Of a stretch of 64,000 nt of DNA, positions 10,903-22,400 are shown piece by piece. Under the pieces are notes generated by a model. The model had not been told where the DNA came from and did not search any database. It saw only the letters and a list, made by a program, of their open reading frames with translations. The stretch comes from Podospora pseudocomata. Lineage: Eukaryota; Ascomycota; Sordariomycetes; Sordariales; Podosporaceae. The stretch's first letter is position 1. Every line of letters starts with the position of its first letter. The position numbers and the translations under genes were made by a program. The DNA lies in the NCBI RefSeq assembly GCF_035222375.1, contig NC_085891.1, forward strand, positions 1,240,001-1,304,000, read 5' to 3'.

Positions 10903-12675
10903 CTAGCCTCCCCACGCAGGACCGCCAGATTGATGGGACCAGTAGGGATTCGGGCAGTCTGTGTGGATGATGTTGGTCACAGGATGCACAACACCATCCC
11001 CGGCGTAGCCATAGTTCTGGAACTGGGGGTGGATAGGAGCCGGCGGAAAGCCCGCAGGCGCAGCGGGCTGCTGAGCTGGGCTGTCAAAGACTTGGACATG
11101 ACCGTCTAGGTAGTAGGCGTTGCGTGGTGGTTGGACGGTGGCTGAGCGAGAGGGGACATGCTGGACGGTGGCTGATCCCTGGGCGTTGTTCGAAGACTGG
11201 TTGCCACCGTCGGGTTTCTGTTGATCAGACTTGTTCTGGTTTTGGCTGGTACCAGAGCTGTCGCCGGCAGCCTTCTTGTTGTTCTGGGGGTTATCCTGCT
11301 TGCCCCTGTCTCCCTTTTTATCGTCCTTCTTGCCCTCCTGCCTCTCGTCCTTCTTGTCGTCTTTCTTGCCCTCCTGTTTCTCGTCCTTCTTGGCATCCTT
11401 GTTCACACCCTTCTTGTCATCCTGCTTATCATCCTTTCCGTCCTTCTTCCCATCCTTCTTGCCTTTGTCATTCCCCGCAGAACCACCCTTCTTCTTCAGA
11501 CAGTCCGTAAGCAGCGCCGCGGCTATCTCCTTTCTAGTTCGGGGCTTGCTCAACTCCCGGCCCAGGAGTCTCCGACCCTGAATGCAGTTCTCGCAGCCGC
11601 ATGTGGCATGGGGCTCCAGATCGGGGGTGACAAAGTCGTCAGGAGCGCCCGCGTCTTGCTTCTTCGTGTTGTTCTGGCCCGACTTGTTGTCTCTTGACTT
11701 GTCCTCGGTCTTATTGTCATCAGCCTTCTTCTTGTCCTCTGCTTTCTTGTTGCCCTCGACCTTCTTCTCCGCCTCCATGGTCTTGCTGGACTCACCCTTC
11801 TCGTCAGGCTCGGGAGGGGCCAGCTTAGCCTCGGCCGGCGTCTTGCTGCTCTGAAGCGGCACCTTTGCGACAAAGGTCTCGCCCTCGCCGTCGCTGCCCG
11901 TATAGACCTCAACCTGAAATTTCGGCTTCTTGGCTGTGGTGTTGACAGGTTTTTCCGTCTCTTGAGTCTTCTTGACCTCCTTGGGCTTGGCAGAGTCAGC
12001 CTTCTTCTCCTCCTTTGACGGAGATGACTTGGGATCGCTCGGTTTGCCCTTTGTTTGCTGTTGCTTGTAAGCATTGGAAACTGCCAACGCTATAGCCATG
12101 GCGCGCTCCTCCTCGTCTGAGTCAACGTCTGAAAAGATCTCGGAAAGTCGCTTGGTCGTGGCCGCCTCGATCTCTGCCTTCCTCTTGGCCTCCTCCTCTT
12201 TCGCTTTCTCTTTGGCCACCTTCCTGTCTTGAGCAGCGTGAACCGTAGCAATTGTTCTAGCCTCAGCTCGGGCAATGGCAACACTAGCCTTTTTAAGTGC
12301 GGCGGCAGCGGCAGCAGTAGCCTCGATGTCGACGGAAGCCGTCTCGGCTTGGGCGGCTTGGGCGGCTCTTGCTTTGTGACAGCTCTTGTGCTCTCGAGGA
12401 TGACGGGACTCGCCATGCTCGCGGTGCTCACTGGCTCGATGCCTGGTGGGCGGCTGAGCAGTAGTCGAACCTTGTCGATCGTAGTATCTGTCTCGGGACG
12501 GGGACCGATGCCTAGAGGGGGGCCGGGGTCTAGAATCGCGGCGCCTGGAATCTCTGCCTCTGTACTCTTTCTCCTCTGATCTCCGTCTCTCCGGCTCGGG
12601 TGTTGTCAGTCTCTCCTTTTCGGTGCGAGTGAGATTGCGGCCCATAATCCACTCCATCATGGTATTGGGAGGCAT
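10903..12675 (-). CDS. SR-rich low-complexity protein, first frame segment (590 aa to in-frame TAG)
   Basis: The start is set at the ATG 12673-12675, which has a purine-light but acceptable context and opens the conserved-looking MPPNTMMEWIMGRNL segment; the same frame is open 43 codons further upstream. The order of the protein is: an Arg/Ser-rich segment with RS-type dipeptides (about residues 20-80), an Ala/Lys/Glu-rich helical region, long Lys/Asp/Glu repeats, a CGCENC cysteine motif near the middle of the C-terminal half, then a Pro/Gly/aromatic-rich tail. The frame stops at a single TAG (10903-10905) and the very next codon reopens for 478 codons of the same style. Composition resembles nuclear RNA-processing or condensate-forming proteins, but no family is recognised. 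Alternatives: a genuine stop, a sequencing error, a retained intron, or a stop removed by RNA editing (see findings). Confidence 0.65.
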   Translation of the reverse strand: MPPNTMMEWIMGRNLTRTEKERLTTPEPERRRSEEKEYRGRDSRRRDSRPRPPSRHRSPSRDRYYDRQGSTTAQPPTRHRASEHREHGESRHPREHKSCHKARAAQAAQAETASVDIEATAAAAAALKKASVAIARAEARTIATVHAAQDRKVAKEKAKEEEAKRKAEIEAATTKRLSEIFSDVDSDEEERAMAIALAVSNAYKQQQTKGKPSDPKSSPSKEEKKADSAKPKEVKKTQETEKPVNTTAKKPKFQVEVYTGSDGEGETFVAKVPLQSSKTPAEAKLAPPEPDEKGESSKTMEAEKKVEGNKKAEDKKKADDNKTEDKSRDNKSGQNNTKKQDAGAPDDFVTPDLEPHATCGCENCIQGRRLLGRELSKPRTRKEIAAALLTDCLKKKGGSAGNDKGKKDGKKDGKDDKQDDKKGVNKDAKKDEKQEGKKDDKKDERQEGKKDDKKGDRGKQDNPQNNKKAAGDSSGTSQNQNKSDQQKPDGGNQSSNNAQGSATVQHVPSRSATVQPPRNAYYLDGHVQVFDSPAQQPAAPAGFPPAPIHPQFQNYGYAGDGVVHPVTNIIHTDCPNPYWSHQSGGPAWGG

Positions 12676-13514
12676 GGCTGCGAGCAGTGCGACTTTGGTG
12701 ATGTTGGAGACAAGAGGAAAAGTAAAAAAACGACTATCAATCTCCTGAAGTAATAGTGACGGAACGGAAACAGACCGGTAGCGGTGTTGAAGGGCGAAGA
12801 ACAAGGAAAGAATCGAGAAGGAGCCTCTCGATCCGAGCGGGTGTTTGGAGGAAAGGAAACAAGTTGGGGAGGGGCCGACGGCCTGAGTGAAGAGGAGAGA
12901 ACGACAAGAGGGGAAATACTTGGCCTGGTGTCGAACAGTAACCAGAGATGAAAGTAGCCGCAGAAAGCAATTTGCTGTGAAGGAGAGTATGCGCTGAAAA
13001 CTGTAGTCGCAAGGTAGGAAGAAGCTTTATATTTGCAGGAAGAATTGGCTATTACAGCAAAGTCGGTGGTGGGGGGTGGAAGGGAGATTTTTGCAAGAAA
13101 GGGGGGTCACGTTGCTGGAAATTCACTTGAGATGGAAAGGTAAGGGAGCAAGTCGAGTGTTTGAGGAAGTCGCTCAGAAGGTCGTGGGTCTGCCCGTAAT
13201 TCTCATGTCGTCGACTGATACCCTGCAGTTTGAGGCTCAATGAGATGCCCCATGGCCCGTGTCAGTCGACATCTGCCATTGAGATTCCCGTCGAGTCTCT
13301 CTCACTGACTCGAAGCCTCCCATTCCTCGTCGAAACCACGCAGTTTGAGGCCCCGTTCAACCACAAGTAACCAACACAAACAGGACCTTCGAGACAAAGA
13401 GACCCAGAAAAGAAAGAAAATACATTAACCCATCAACCCTTATGTATCTCACAAGTTCAAAGCTCTCATCATGTACCGTGTTCCATAGTCCCGACTCATC
13501 TTCATCACCACCAA
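12676..13514. other. intergenic region (839 bp)
   Basis: Lies between the start of the SR-rich gene and the 3' end of the dephospho-CoA kinase gene, both on the minus strand. It must hold the promoter and 5' leader of the former. Nothing else is recognised. Confidence 0.5.
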
Positions 13515-14330
13515 CTACAGCTTAGCCCTCTCCCTCCTCTCCCTCTCCTCCCACTCCCTCTCCCCCCTCCAATTCCTCCACAACCCCCACCCCCCAACAA
13601 CCAACGCCAACGGAGGACAAACCCACAAAACCCACCCCCACCACCTCGGGCTCCCCCTCTCCACCTCCTCCATAACCCTCCTCAACTCCCTCTTCAGATC
13701 GTCCTTATCCCCATCATTCCAAACCACCACCCCCCCACCAAAAGCCGCCCTCTCAACCTTTTTCATCACCCCCCCCTGACTCCTAACCCGATTCTCCGCA
13801 TCCTCCCTGCTCAAATGCCCATCCCGCCTCATCAACCTCTCCATCTGAACCTCCTCATCCCTCACCCCAACAACCATAACCCGTCCCACATACCGATCAA
13901 GCTTACTCTCAAACAACAACGGCACATCCAACACCACCGCCCTTTTCCCTTTGACATACTCCCTCACCACAGCCCAAAACATGGCCTTCCTCACAGCAGG
14001 GTGCACAATCCCGTTCAGCACCCCCCTGTCCTTCGCCCTCTCCAGACTAGTACCGAAAACCCTCTTCCCGAGCGCAGGTCGGTTCAACGGGCGGCCTTTT
14101 CCGTTTGGTCCATTCTCCGGCATGTCCTCTGACACGGGGACGAGTAAGTCGGGTGTGCTGGGGAGGAAGTGCTTCACAATGGCATTGTAACCCGGCGTGC
14201 CCGGCTCGACGACCTGGCGGGCGATCAGGTCGGCGTCGATGATGGGGAGGTTGTAGGGTGGCTGCGATAAAAGGGAGGAAACGGTTGATTTGCCCGTGGC
14301 TATCGAGCCCGTGAGGCCTATGAGCAGCAT
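13515..14330 (-). CDS. CAB5: dephospho-CoA kinase
   Basis: Phosphorylates the 3'-OH of the ribose of dephospho-CoA with ATP, the last step of coenzyme A synthesis. The start is placed at ATG 14328-14330 because the family's conserved beginning MLLIGLTGSIATGKS follows at once; the frame is open 25 codons further up, but that stretch is not kinase-like. Visible motifs are the P-loop GSIATGKST (residues about 8-16), the DADLIAR motif that contacts substrate, and the lid-region RDGHLSREDAENR. The C-terminus has a Trp-rich hydrophobic segment (WWGWVLWVCPPLALVVGGWG) followed by charged residues. This is a probable membrane anchor, as seen in many fungal and animal members, so the enzyme probably sits on a mitochondrial or ER membrane. 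About 271 residues, single exon, stop TAG at 13515-13517. Confidence 0.93.
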   Translation of the reverse strand: MLLIGLTGSIATGKSTVSSLLSQPPYNLPIIDADLIARQVVEPGTPGYNAIVKHFLPSTPDLLVPVSEDMPENGPNGKGRPLNRPALGKRVFGTSLERAKDRGVLNGIVHPAVRKAMFWAVVREYVKGKRAVVLDVPLLFESKLDRYVGRVMVVGVRDEEVQMERLMRRDGHLSREDAENRVRSQGGVMKKVERAAFGGGVVVWNDGDKDDLKRELRRVMEEVERGSPRWWGWVLWVCPPLALVVGGWGLWRNWRGEREWEERERRERAKL

Positions 14331-15202
14331 TTTTGGCAAAATTTCTTTCTTTAGTGACTTTTGGTGAATATGAAATTGATGATAGGGGTTGTGAGATAAT
14401 GGCAAGAGTTGATGAATGAGTATATGTGAACTAATAAAATGGGAAGCGGGTTTCGTTAGCCAGTGCCCATGGCAATCGTATGATGATGCGGGGAGGAGGA
14501 TCCTCTTCTTCCTCCAACACCTTTTTGCCGAGCTTCTCCAAGCTGCTTCCCCCGATTCAATCGACAGCTGATGAGCTCAGCCTTGGCACAAGAGGTAAAA
14601 CCCGCCTTCGTCATCGCAAATGGACAATGGCGTGCACGGCACTAACACTTTCACCCCAATTCCCCCACCAAAACTGTTAACATCCCGCCAAGCCGGGTCA
14701 AATCTGGGGTTCGCTTTGCATGTGACATCTGTGGTATGCTGTCAGGGACCCTTGGCCTTCTGTAGCGGCCCGCTTTCAGCCTCACAGCTCCGTTTTTGAC
14801 CTCCTTCAACCTTCACATCTTCACCAGGCACTTCACGGAGCATAAAAAATATCAAAGGAATGTATTGGCAGTATAAAACCAGCGCAGAAACCATCCCCTA
14901 AACGCCAGCGACAGAAAACCGTTGGCCATTCCCTTTAGTACCATCGCCAAACCGAAAAAGAACCCATGCCCATCCCATGATACCATTCCCATCCATCTAA
15001 AAGATGACCATCCATGAGATCCTGACGTGAACTCAATCCTGTACCATATAGAGGAAATGATCGAACCGACTAGATTAAATAAAGGCAACGCAGCCAAAAG
15101 AGATCTGCCTCAAAGACAGCAGATTGTTCGTCAAAGGCATCGCTAACAACACTAGCTCGTTAGCCAACGTGCTCCACAGTCAACACCAAAGTATACTCAC
15201 CT
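14331..15202. other. intergenic region (872 bp)
   Basis: Contains the promoter of the dephospho-CoA kinase gene and the 3' untranslated region of the next minus-strand gene. No further gene is supported. Confidence 0.5.
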
Positions 15203-16622
15203 CTAGACATCAGGAGGAGCCTCAAGACGCTTGGCATAAAACCAACCATCCCTCACATACCACTTGTGCTTGAGCCGATCAATCTGACGACGCTGGTAGA
15301 GACCCCAATGGCCATCCACCTCCTCCACCCACCACTCCTTGTACGGGTCCCTGTTGGCCGGCATAAAGTCCTGAGGCTCGAAGCATCCCTCCTGCTTGGC
15401 ATGCTCAATGTCAGCAGCCAATCGCTCGCTCTGAGTGAGGCCAATGCCCAAGGCAGGCTCAAAGTGGACGTGAGGAGGCTGCGCATCAGGAGTTGGGCTA
15501 CCAGGGAAAGCTTGGTGGCCGTGACCGTTCGGCATCTGCATCAACGGATTCATGCCCGGCTGCATCCGAGAGTAGGCAATGCCGGCGCCGGGGAAGCTGG
15601 GCGGAATGGGACCACCTTGAGGGCCAAACATGCCCATGGCAGGCATACCAGCGCCGGGCATGGCGGGCATGGCAGGCATGGTGACGCTGGCGGGGGACGA
15701 CACCACAGGTCCCTGAGGACCCATCATGTAGCCTCCTTGGAGGGCGTAACCACCCATCTGGCACAAGTGAGTGTCTTGACCGGTGACCTGTGAAAAACTT
15801 GATTAGCAAGTGTCGCACAAAATCTGACTTGAAAAAGCACATCAAAGACCACTCGGTCGCCTGTTCGATGACTGAATCGAAACAAAAAGTCGGAAACTGC
15901 TGGCGTCAATTACCTGAGGAAAACCAGCAGCCGGGCCAGCGAAATAAGCCATGCTAGGGGGATCCCGACGAGGGATGTACGTCTGGGTCATAGGTCCAAA
16001 CTGGGTGGAGGGCAGCTGGGGCTGAAAGTGAATCCCATTGGGGTTCAGGACAGGAGGGGCAGCCGGGAAGGCACGCATTGAGCGTAGAGGGGTGGTCGGC
16101 CTGGCGCCATTGTTGCCGTTCTGGTCATCTTGTTCCGACTTCATCTTGCTGGTAAAATGACTCGCCTGCCGGGTGGGGTGGGAAATCGAGGTCGAAGCGA
16201 GCCCTTTTATGAGGAATCAAGCCGACAGCCGGGGCAGGAGCTGCTCCTATAGGCTGCCGGGCCGCACCTGTGCCCTCATCATACCCATCTGGTTTGCGTT
16301 TGAGGTTGATAATCTCCGCCCCCAATAATTCCATTTTTCGATCCACCTCCCCGCTCTCCCTATCTCTGATGGCCATCTCCCGTTCAAAATCATCAGCCGC
16401 GTCTTGAACCACATGTCCCAAGACTTTATGTTCAAGCTTGGTCGGGAGCGCATCGGGGTTCTTGGTGAGCCCTTCAAGTCTGAGGTTCAGTATCTCGCAA
16501 CCAGTAGCTAGGTGGTCAATGGTATCAGAAAGCTCGGCGAGGAGCTCATTCTGTTCTTTGATTTGGTCGGCAGAGTCGTCGTCCTTGTTCGGCCCAGAGG
16601 CGGGGCCTCCTATGGTGAGCAT
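15203..16622 (-). CDS. hypothetical spliced gene (coiled-coil N-part, Met/Pro/Gly-rich middle)
   Basis: I do not recognise the family. Three open segments lie head to tail. The first (16622 down to about 16125) starts MLTIGGPASG and is charged and helical with heptad-like spacing (EQNELLAELSDTIDHLA). The second starts inside its end in another frame (16144 downward, MKSEQDDQNG). The third (15787 to 15203) is Met/Pro/Gly-rich and ends in a basic Trp/Tyr-rich segment (EEVDGHWGLYQRRQIDRLKH). The second and third are joined by a clear intron, 15788-15913 (126 bp, donor GTAATT, acceptor TTCACAG), in phase. The join of the first and second is unresolved: candidate introns run from GTATGA near 16288 to ACCAG near 16149 (about 136 bp) or from GTCGGC to GGCAG (about 61 bp). 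Two separate genes overlapping by 20 bases are less likely. Confidence 0.55.
15788..15913 (-). other. intron in hypothetical gene
   Basis: Donor CAG|GTAATT, branch-like GCTAATC and acceptor TTTCACAG. Removal joins ...GFPQ to VTGQDTHL in one frame, while the unspliced frame hits a stop. Confidence 0.85.
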
Positions 16623-17944
16623 TTTGAATGTGTGGCGATCGCCGGTTGTGTGGGTGTTGCGCCGATACAAGAGTCAACAGGACTGCAGAAGTCGGTGATC
16701 TTTTTATCCTCAACAACAACACCCCCATTCACTTGAGCGGGTCCTCAATTGCTCCAGGAGCTCACTTGAGCTATGGCCACTGGAAATTATTGTGGGTTCA
16801 ACCTGGCCATCTTCACTCACTGGCTTCAGTGCTCAACTTGCTCTCCCAGCCGCCTGGAGGTGCCAGCTGGGAGCAACTAACCCTTATCAACACCGCGTAC
16901 GTACCGTATCTCGAAGAATCCACATGTTTCTGGTGCGGCTCCAGTGCCAGCGGTAGCGTTGGGGATTGCTACGCTGGTTGCTCCCGCGCTCGTGGGTTGT
17001 CTTGGTGATTGGCCAGCAGGGGAGGCACATGTCGTCGAAGTGGGTGGATGGTTGGGGTTGGATCAAAATGTGAGTTTTGAAGACTTTACTTGGGGGCGGA
17101 GAAGAGAAAGGAGACAAATCCTCAGGACGACCTCAGATCACAAGACATAGCACAGTGCGGAGATCAGCCAGCAAGGAAGGCACCACGGGAGCAGTCAGGT
17201 CTTGGTCACACCGGCCAGCGAGTATCGTGTGTTGTCGCTGATAGCACTGTGTAGTCATCAAGCTGTTCAGAGGGCCATTTTACAGCTATTCAGATTCACA
17301 AAGGAGAGCTGGAAGAAGGTCTTTTGAGTGGACTCTGGTCGACGAACAACACACGATGAGCTCTGTGGATTTTATGAATCTCTGCCTGATGCCAGATGGA
17401 AGGACTTAAAACCCCTGAATTGTGTCACCTTGGCATCAGACAACCCCTTTCGATCCGGACCTCCCATATATAACAGTAGACATTTCGACTGCCTGGCACC
17501 ATAACACCCAAAAATAGTCCGGCAAAATGCCACCAAGCTGATCAAAATATGCCACATACCAATTCGTCCTGTCCCTTCACCCCAGAGGGAACAAATGATT
17601 CTATATGACCACCAAAACACCGCTATTATACAATTTCCATTGGGAGGAGAGAATACCCTTGCGCTATGCATAAACCCGTCCGCCACCCTAGGTACCACCC
17701 CTGGCCGAGTTTTTCCCACATTCATCTTCGTACACATCACCCTCGAGCCCTCCGTAAGCTGAATTTACATATAGCAACCGCGAGGTGGGCCGGGCACCAA
17801 GTTTCGAGGCAAGTCTGCTGCGATCTCGGGTCGATCAAAGAAGAGATTTATCGTCGGCGAAGCTCACAAGGGCTCCCGTAGATGCCATCGAGTCATCTCG
17901 TTTATTTTCGTAGGAAGTGCGATCACGATCAACATGGTCCTGCT
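16623..17944. other. intergenic region (1.3 kb)
   Basis: Lies between the hypothetical minus-strand gene and the 3' end of TIM23. ORFs of up to about 126 codons occur on both strands, but none shows a family motif. It should hold the promoter of the hypothetical gene. Confidence 0.45.
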
Positions 17945-18726
17945 TTAAAGGTTCTCGAGCTCCTTGTGTTGCGGTTGGCTTGTGGGGAAGAATGTGCGCC
18001 GGGTGATCTACAACACAATTAGTTCAACCTTCTTGAGGTAGAAATCGGAACGCAAGGAAGACTTACCGCCCAGAGACCAGCCACCGAGGCCACGAGACCA
18101 CCCGAAATCATCATTGGCCGGAGACCCCTTGTGCTCTTGAAAATCGCGCCGCTGATGCCACCCGCCAGAATCATGTTGGCAGCATCGTGCTTCCCCCTGA
18201 CGTAGCCAATGTATGAGTTGACGCAGTTGTACACAATAGCCACCACACCCGCCGAGTTGCCCAAGAAAGGTCCTCTCCTGGTGATCGAGTTGAGCACCGT
18301 GTTCAACCGCAGCTTTGGCGGCTGGTCGGCCGACCTCCTCAATCCTTCTTGCAGACCCCAAGCACCTCCTAATGTCAGACCTGCCAGGTAGGTCACTCCG
18401 GTGCCGTAGCAGAGATCGTCTGTGAAGCCGCGGGATGGCAGTACCGACTGGCCACCGGGGAGGTCTGTGAGGGCAGAGTCTTCGAGGCTGAGGTAGTCGA
18501 GTGTGTCCTTGTCGATGCCAGCGAAGGCATGTAGTTGTGTTGGGTCGGCGAAAGAAGAGGTGCCGAGGAACTGCTCAACACCCTGGGCCTGGGTTGGGTC
18601 GAAGGGAGCTGGGGAGGAGGCATAGCCGGTGCTGGTGGGTGGTGACTGTGTGGTGGGTGGCGGCGCAGTCGATGAGGGGGTTTGTGACGAGGACTTCTTG
18701 CCCGTCAGGGTATCCCAGAGAGACAT
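17945..18726 (-). CDS. TIM23: mitochondrial import inner-membrane translocase subunit Tim23
   Basis: Forms the presequence-specific protein-conducting channel of the TIM23 complex in the mitochondrial inner membrane. Two coding exons: 18067-18726 and 17945-18007. The 59-bp intron 18008-18066 (GTAAGT ... TTGTAG) is phase 0. The product is 240 residues, close to the family's usual 220-240. The start ATG (18724-18726) opens MSLWDTLTGKK; the frame is open further upstream, but that stretch is untypical. Order: a Ser/Thr/Pro-rich intermembrane-space domain (residues 1-90), then the Tim17/22/23 core with glycine-rich helices (YLAGLTLGGAWGL, NSAGVVAIVYNCVNSYIGY, ANMILAGGISGAIFKSTRG, MISGGLVASVAGLWA). 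The short second exon ends TSQPQHKELENL. Divergent from TRM732, whose ATG is 738 bp away. Confidence 0.94.
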
Positions 18727-19464
18727 TTTGGCGGCGGAGGGATAAACCGGACCGAGAGGTGACAAAGATAGAAGCCGAATTGGATGGAGCGGGTGCTGTA
18801 CGACGGGGTGGGCGTCTACACGGCGGGTTCGCAAGACGGGATTTGGTGCGCTGAGGTCTGAGTGGGAGAGAGCTGCCGGGTTGGGGGTCACGTCGGCGGC
18901 GATCGATAAGCAGTCAAAGCCAAAAAAAATTTACCGGCCATGAGGATGGCCCGTGCACTGGCTCGGGCTTGGCACCCGTGTAGAGATCTACGCAACTACC
19001 GCTGGAAGACGTAAGACAATATGTATTATGAAGTAGGTAGAGCGAATTACGTTCTTCTATGCCTCTGGTCAATTAGATGATAATATGAACTTGAAACCTG
19101 GAGAGTCCCCTTCAACTCAGTGTTGTAAGCGTTGTAAGCTGTATTAGCTCTCCCATAATGACGGCAGCCAAGACCAAGGTGAGCAAGGTGAAGGTGCTTG
19201 TAATTCACGGTGAGCCGTGACAACCCTATCCCCGTACAACACCCAAAATTTCTCCCTCTTCTGGCTGTCGCATATTCAAGTCCAGGATACACTCATTTGA
19301 GCTTATTGGGAAGAGAGCTATATGCCGGCGATTTGAGGCTCTTGCAGTTCTACAATCTTTTATTCTCACCACGTTCGTTGGGAACCCCATCATCGCACCT
19401 TCTCTGAGCTTTCATATTTCACTACCCCTCCTTCTTTGATAAATTTATCAAGACCCTGCCAAGC
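18727..19464. promoter_or_regulatory. divergent promoter region TIM23 / TRM732
   Basis: A 738-bp gap between two outward-facing start codons. Both promoters must lie here. No specific element is claimed. Confidence 0.5.
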
Positions 19465-22400
19465 ATGGAGGGGCAGACCTCAGACGGCAGCATCGATGCA
19501 CTCATTTCTGGACTCGGCCCGGAAATCTTTGAAAATGCAAACACCATCTCAAAATGGCTGTTGAGTCGGCCTGAAGAAACCAGACCCCAGTATGTTCACG
19601 TACCTGTATCTCACCCACATAGGCAATTCATTTCACTAATGATTACACCCTCAACAGGCTGGCCGAGGCCCTTTTCCAGAAACTCTTCCAGGATGCCTCA
19701 CGGGCTCGCCAATATCATGGAAATGGTCACGCCTGCGTCAGGCTGTGCAGCTTTGTTCAGCAATGCTTCAAGTCTAGCGACCAGACCTTGAAGAAGTGGT
19801 CCACCACAGAGGCTCTCACTTTGGAGCTCTTCCTCTTCTACTTGGAGTGGTACGAACACGATCCTCACAGGGCCCTGCGCCTGATTCTGGATGTGCTTGT
19901 AGCGGCTTGCACCGACAACCCTTGCCCCGAGACAGGACGGGCCATCAAGGGACGCGTGCTGGAAACGCTCGTCCAAATCATCACTCGAAAATATCCCAAG
20001 CAATTGACAAAATCAGGACTTCAATGTCTTGAGCATCTCCTCAGCAAGCGCGTGGTCTCATTAGACGACATAGCTTTGACCTACAAACAGGTAGAGCCAG
20101 CAGTGGCTTCTCTGCCGAGTCTTGAGCTCTGGAAATCATTCGTCTTCCATCTTTTTTCCTGGATGGAACTTACCTATGTTTGCCCTCTGGCCGGAAAATG
20201 CATCGTTCATGTTTTCCGCGGTCTAGACAGCGCTGCGGCACTGGACCCCACCACAGGGTTCGACGTTGAGTTATGGCGGCAATGGTTACAAGATGCCCTT
20301 GTTCAGAATCCAGAGATTTTGGAAGACATCAAAAACTATGTGCTGGTGGCCATCTTCAAGGCCGATAAAGCTGCGGCTTTGAGACTGTTACATGTCTTCA
20401 ACAAGCAGCAGCTCTCTAACAACCAGCAAGGATCCGATCAGGGTATTTTACTTCAGCTGGCTACTTTGGAGCTGGGCAAGAAGACTGGTCTGGTGGACGA
20501 GCCCGCCAGCCAGCCTGAGGAGTCAAAATACCTTGCATTGGACTCAAAAGTTTTGGGGACACTGCTTGGCCATCCCACCATTTCGGTGAGATGTAGCGCT
20601 CTGTCCCTGGTGGTCTCATCCCAGGCCACCACCAAGCCTCTTTCAGAGGATGCCTTCAGCCTGTTAAGGACATACCTGGCCGCCTTTCACGCGGATTACG
20701 ATGCCAAAGTCCGTAACGAGGTCCTTGGACTCACCAAGAATCTGCTGAAGCGTGTAAAGAGCATCATCACCGTTGCTCGACGAAGTTTGGCCGATTTTGC
20801 AAACCGGGAATCCCAACTCGCCGCTGGCGGTAATGCCGAGCCACCTCTGAAGAAGAAGAAGGCGGGTCCTGAAGCTGCTCTGAGGGATGCTTCCGAAGCG
20901 AAATTCGTTCTTACATCGCACCAAAACTTCCTAGAGTGGTATGTAGGCTTTCTCAGAGACGAGCTGATACCTACGGCGTCCTACCAGCGCCATATTACTG
21001 CTGTGAAAGCTGCTCTTTTGGCCGTCAGAGTTGGAAAGCACGCCGCTGCTACAGACGATACTGTTGATGAGGATGTGATCCGATTGATTGCTAATGATCC
21101 TACCTGGACTCGTCTTCTTTTCGATCTTCTGTTGGATCCCTTCGACGACGTCCGAGAGGCTGCTTCGACACTCTTGAGTTTGATACCACAAGAACTGATA
21201 GCTAGACCTGTGGCCCAATCACGGAGATCAGAAACGCTCCTCGACATGCTTCAAAGCTTCTGTGGACGGGCTAATGCGTTGGCTGACAGAACTGGGCGAG
21301 CTGACCATGGTGATGGAGCCGCTCGGGCTCAGGGTCTTTCATGCAGCTGGCTGAATGCCCAACAGCTGCAGATTCAGTACCTGGCAGAAATTATCAGTGG
21401 TATTGAAGCCAAGATTTCCAAAGCGGAACAAGATTTAGGACATGCGGCAATCGAGAGCCCTGTTCATGCCGATTTTGCAGCAATTAGGCAAGTCAACGAA
21501 CATGACGAAGCCAGGGCGTTGTACTGACATGTCTATTCAGCTATGTCTGGCAGGTGCTCGCCAAGCAAACTTACGCTGAAACCGAGTTAGAAGCCCTCCG
21601 CCAACTTCAAGAGCGGATATTTGGTGGAGCGCAACGGATATGGCTGGCAGTCAAACATGTTCTTTGTGATGACTCCCCGGAAGGCCATTTGCCCGAAGAA
21701 ATGGAAGACATTGAAGGCCTGGACACCAAGGACCTTCTTAGTTACAGCTTCCGCGCGGTCCACGAGTCTAGGTACGGTCATCTTGCCCTGCGTGCAAACC
21801 CTGCTAACCGTTCCTAGTAACCTCTTGCGCCTCATCATGGGGACCTTACGGTTGAAGGCAGTGGCCGGTGTGCCTTTTCCTCCTCTAGAGGTGTTCAAAA
21901 AGACAGGTTACCTGACTTTTGAACAACTGGCTCAGCTGAGACATCGTGGTGCCTTCTCTACAGTCTCGTATACTTTTACGAACTGTTGCCAACTTACCCA
22001 AAATCTGAAGACTGTGTACCCTAACGCTGATGAAGAGGCTGATCTTCTTCGTGACTGGTACAAGGTAAGTAATCAAGTTTTGCTGTCGAAAGAATGGCTG
22101 CTGATCTGTCTACTTAAAGGGGGCAGTAGAGTGCATCATGACCCAAGCATCGACGACTCGCCGGTCGGCAGGCATTCCATCTCTTATTGCCGCTGTTCTG
22201 TCGGCGAATGCCTCTTCTCCGTCTTTCGACGAGGTCTACGGCAACCTCGAGCAAATTGGAAAGAAACCCGTAACGCAAGCTGAGACTGATGGCTCCAACC
22301 TTCCGCAAGTTCACGCCCTCAACTGCCTGAGAGAAATCTTCAGGAGTTCGCTTCTCAGTAAGCGCGCCGAGGGTTACTTGGCCAGAACGCTGCATCTTGC

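Noticed and set aside
10895-11010. Intron spanning the TAG of the SR-rich gene
   Set aside because: Possible GT sites (for example GTGCAT, GTGACC) have poor donor contexts and no branch-like CTRAC lies before the GGCTAG acceptor; not excluded, but weaker than direct continuity of frame.
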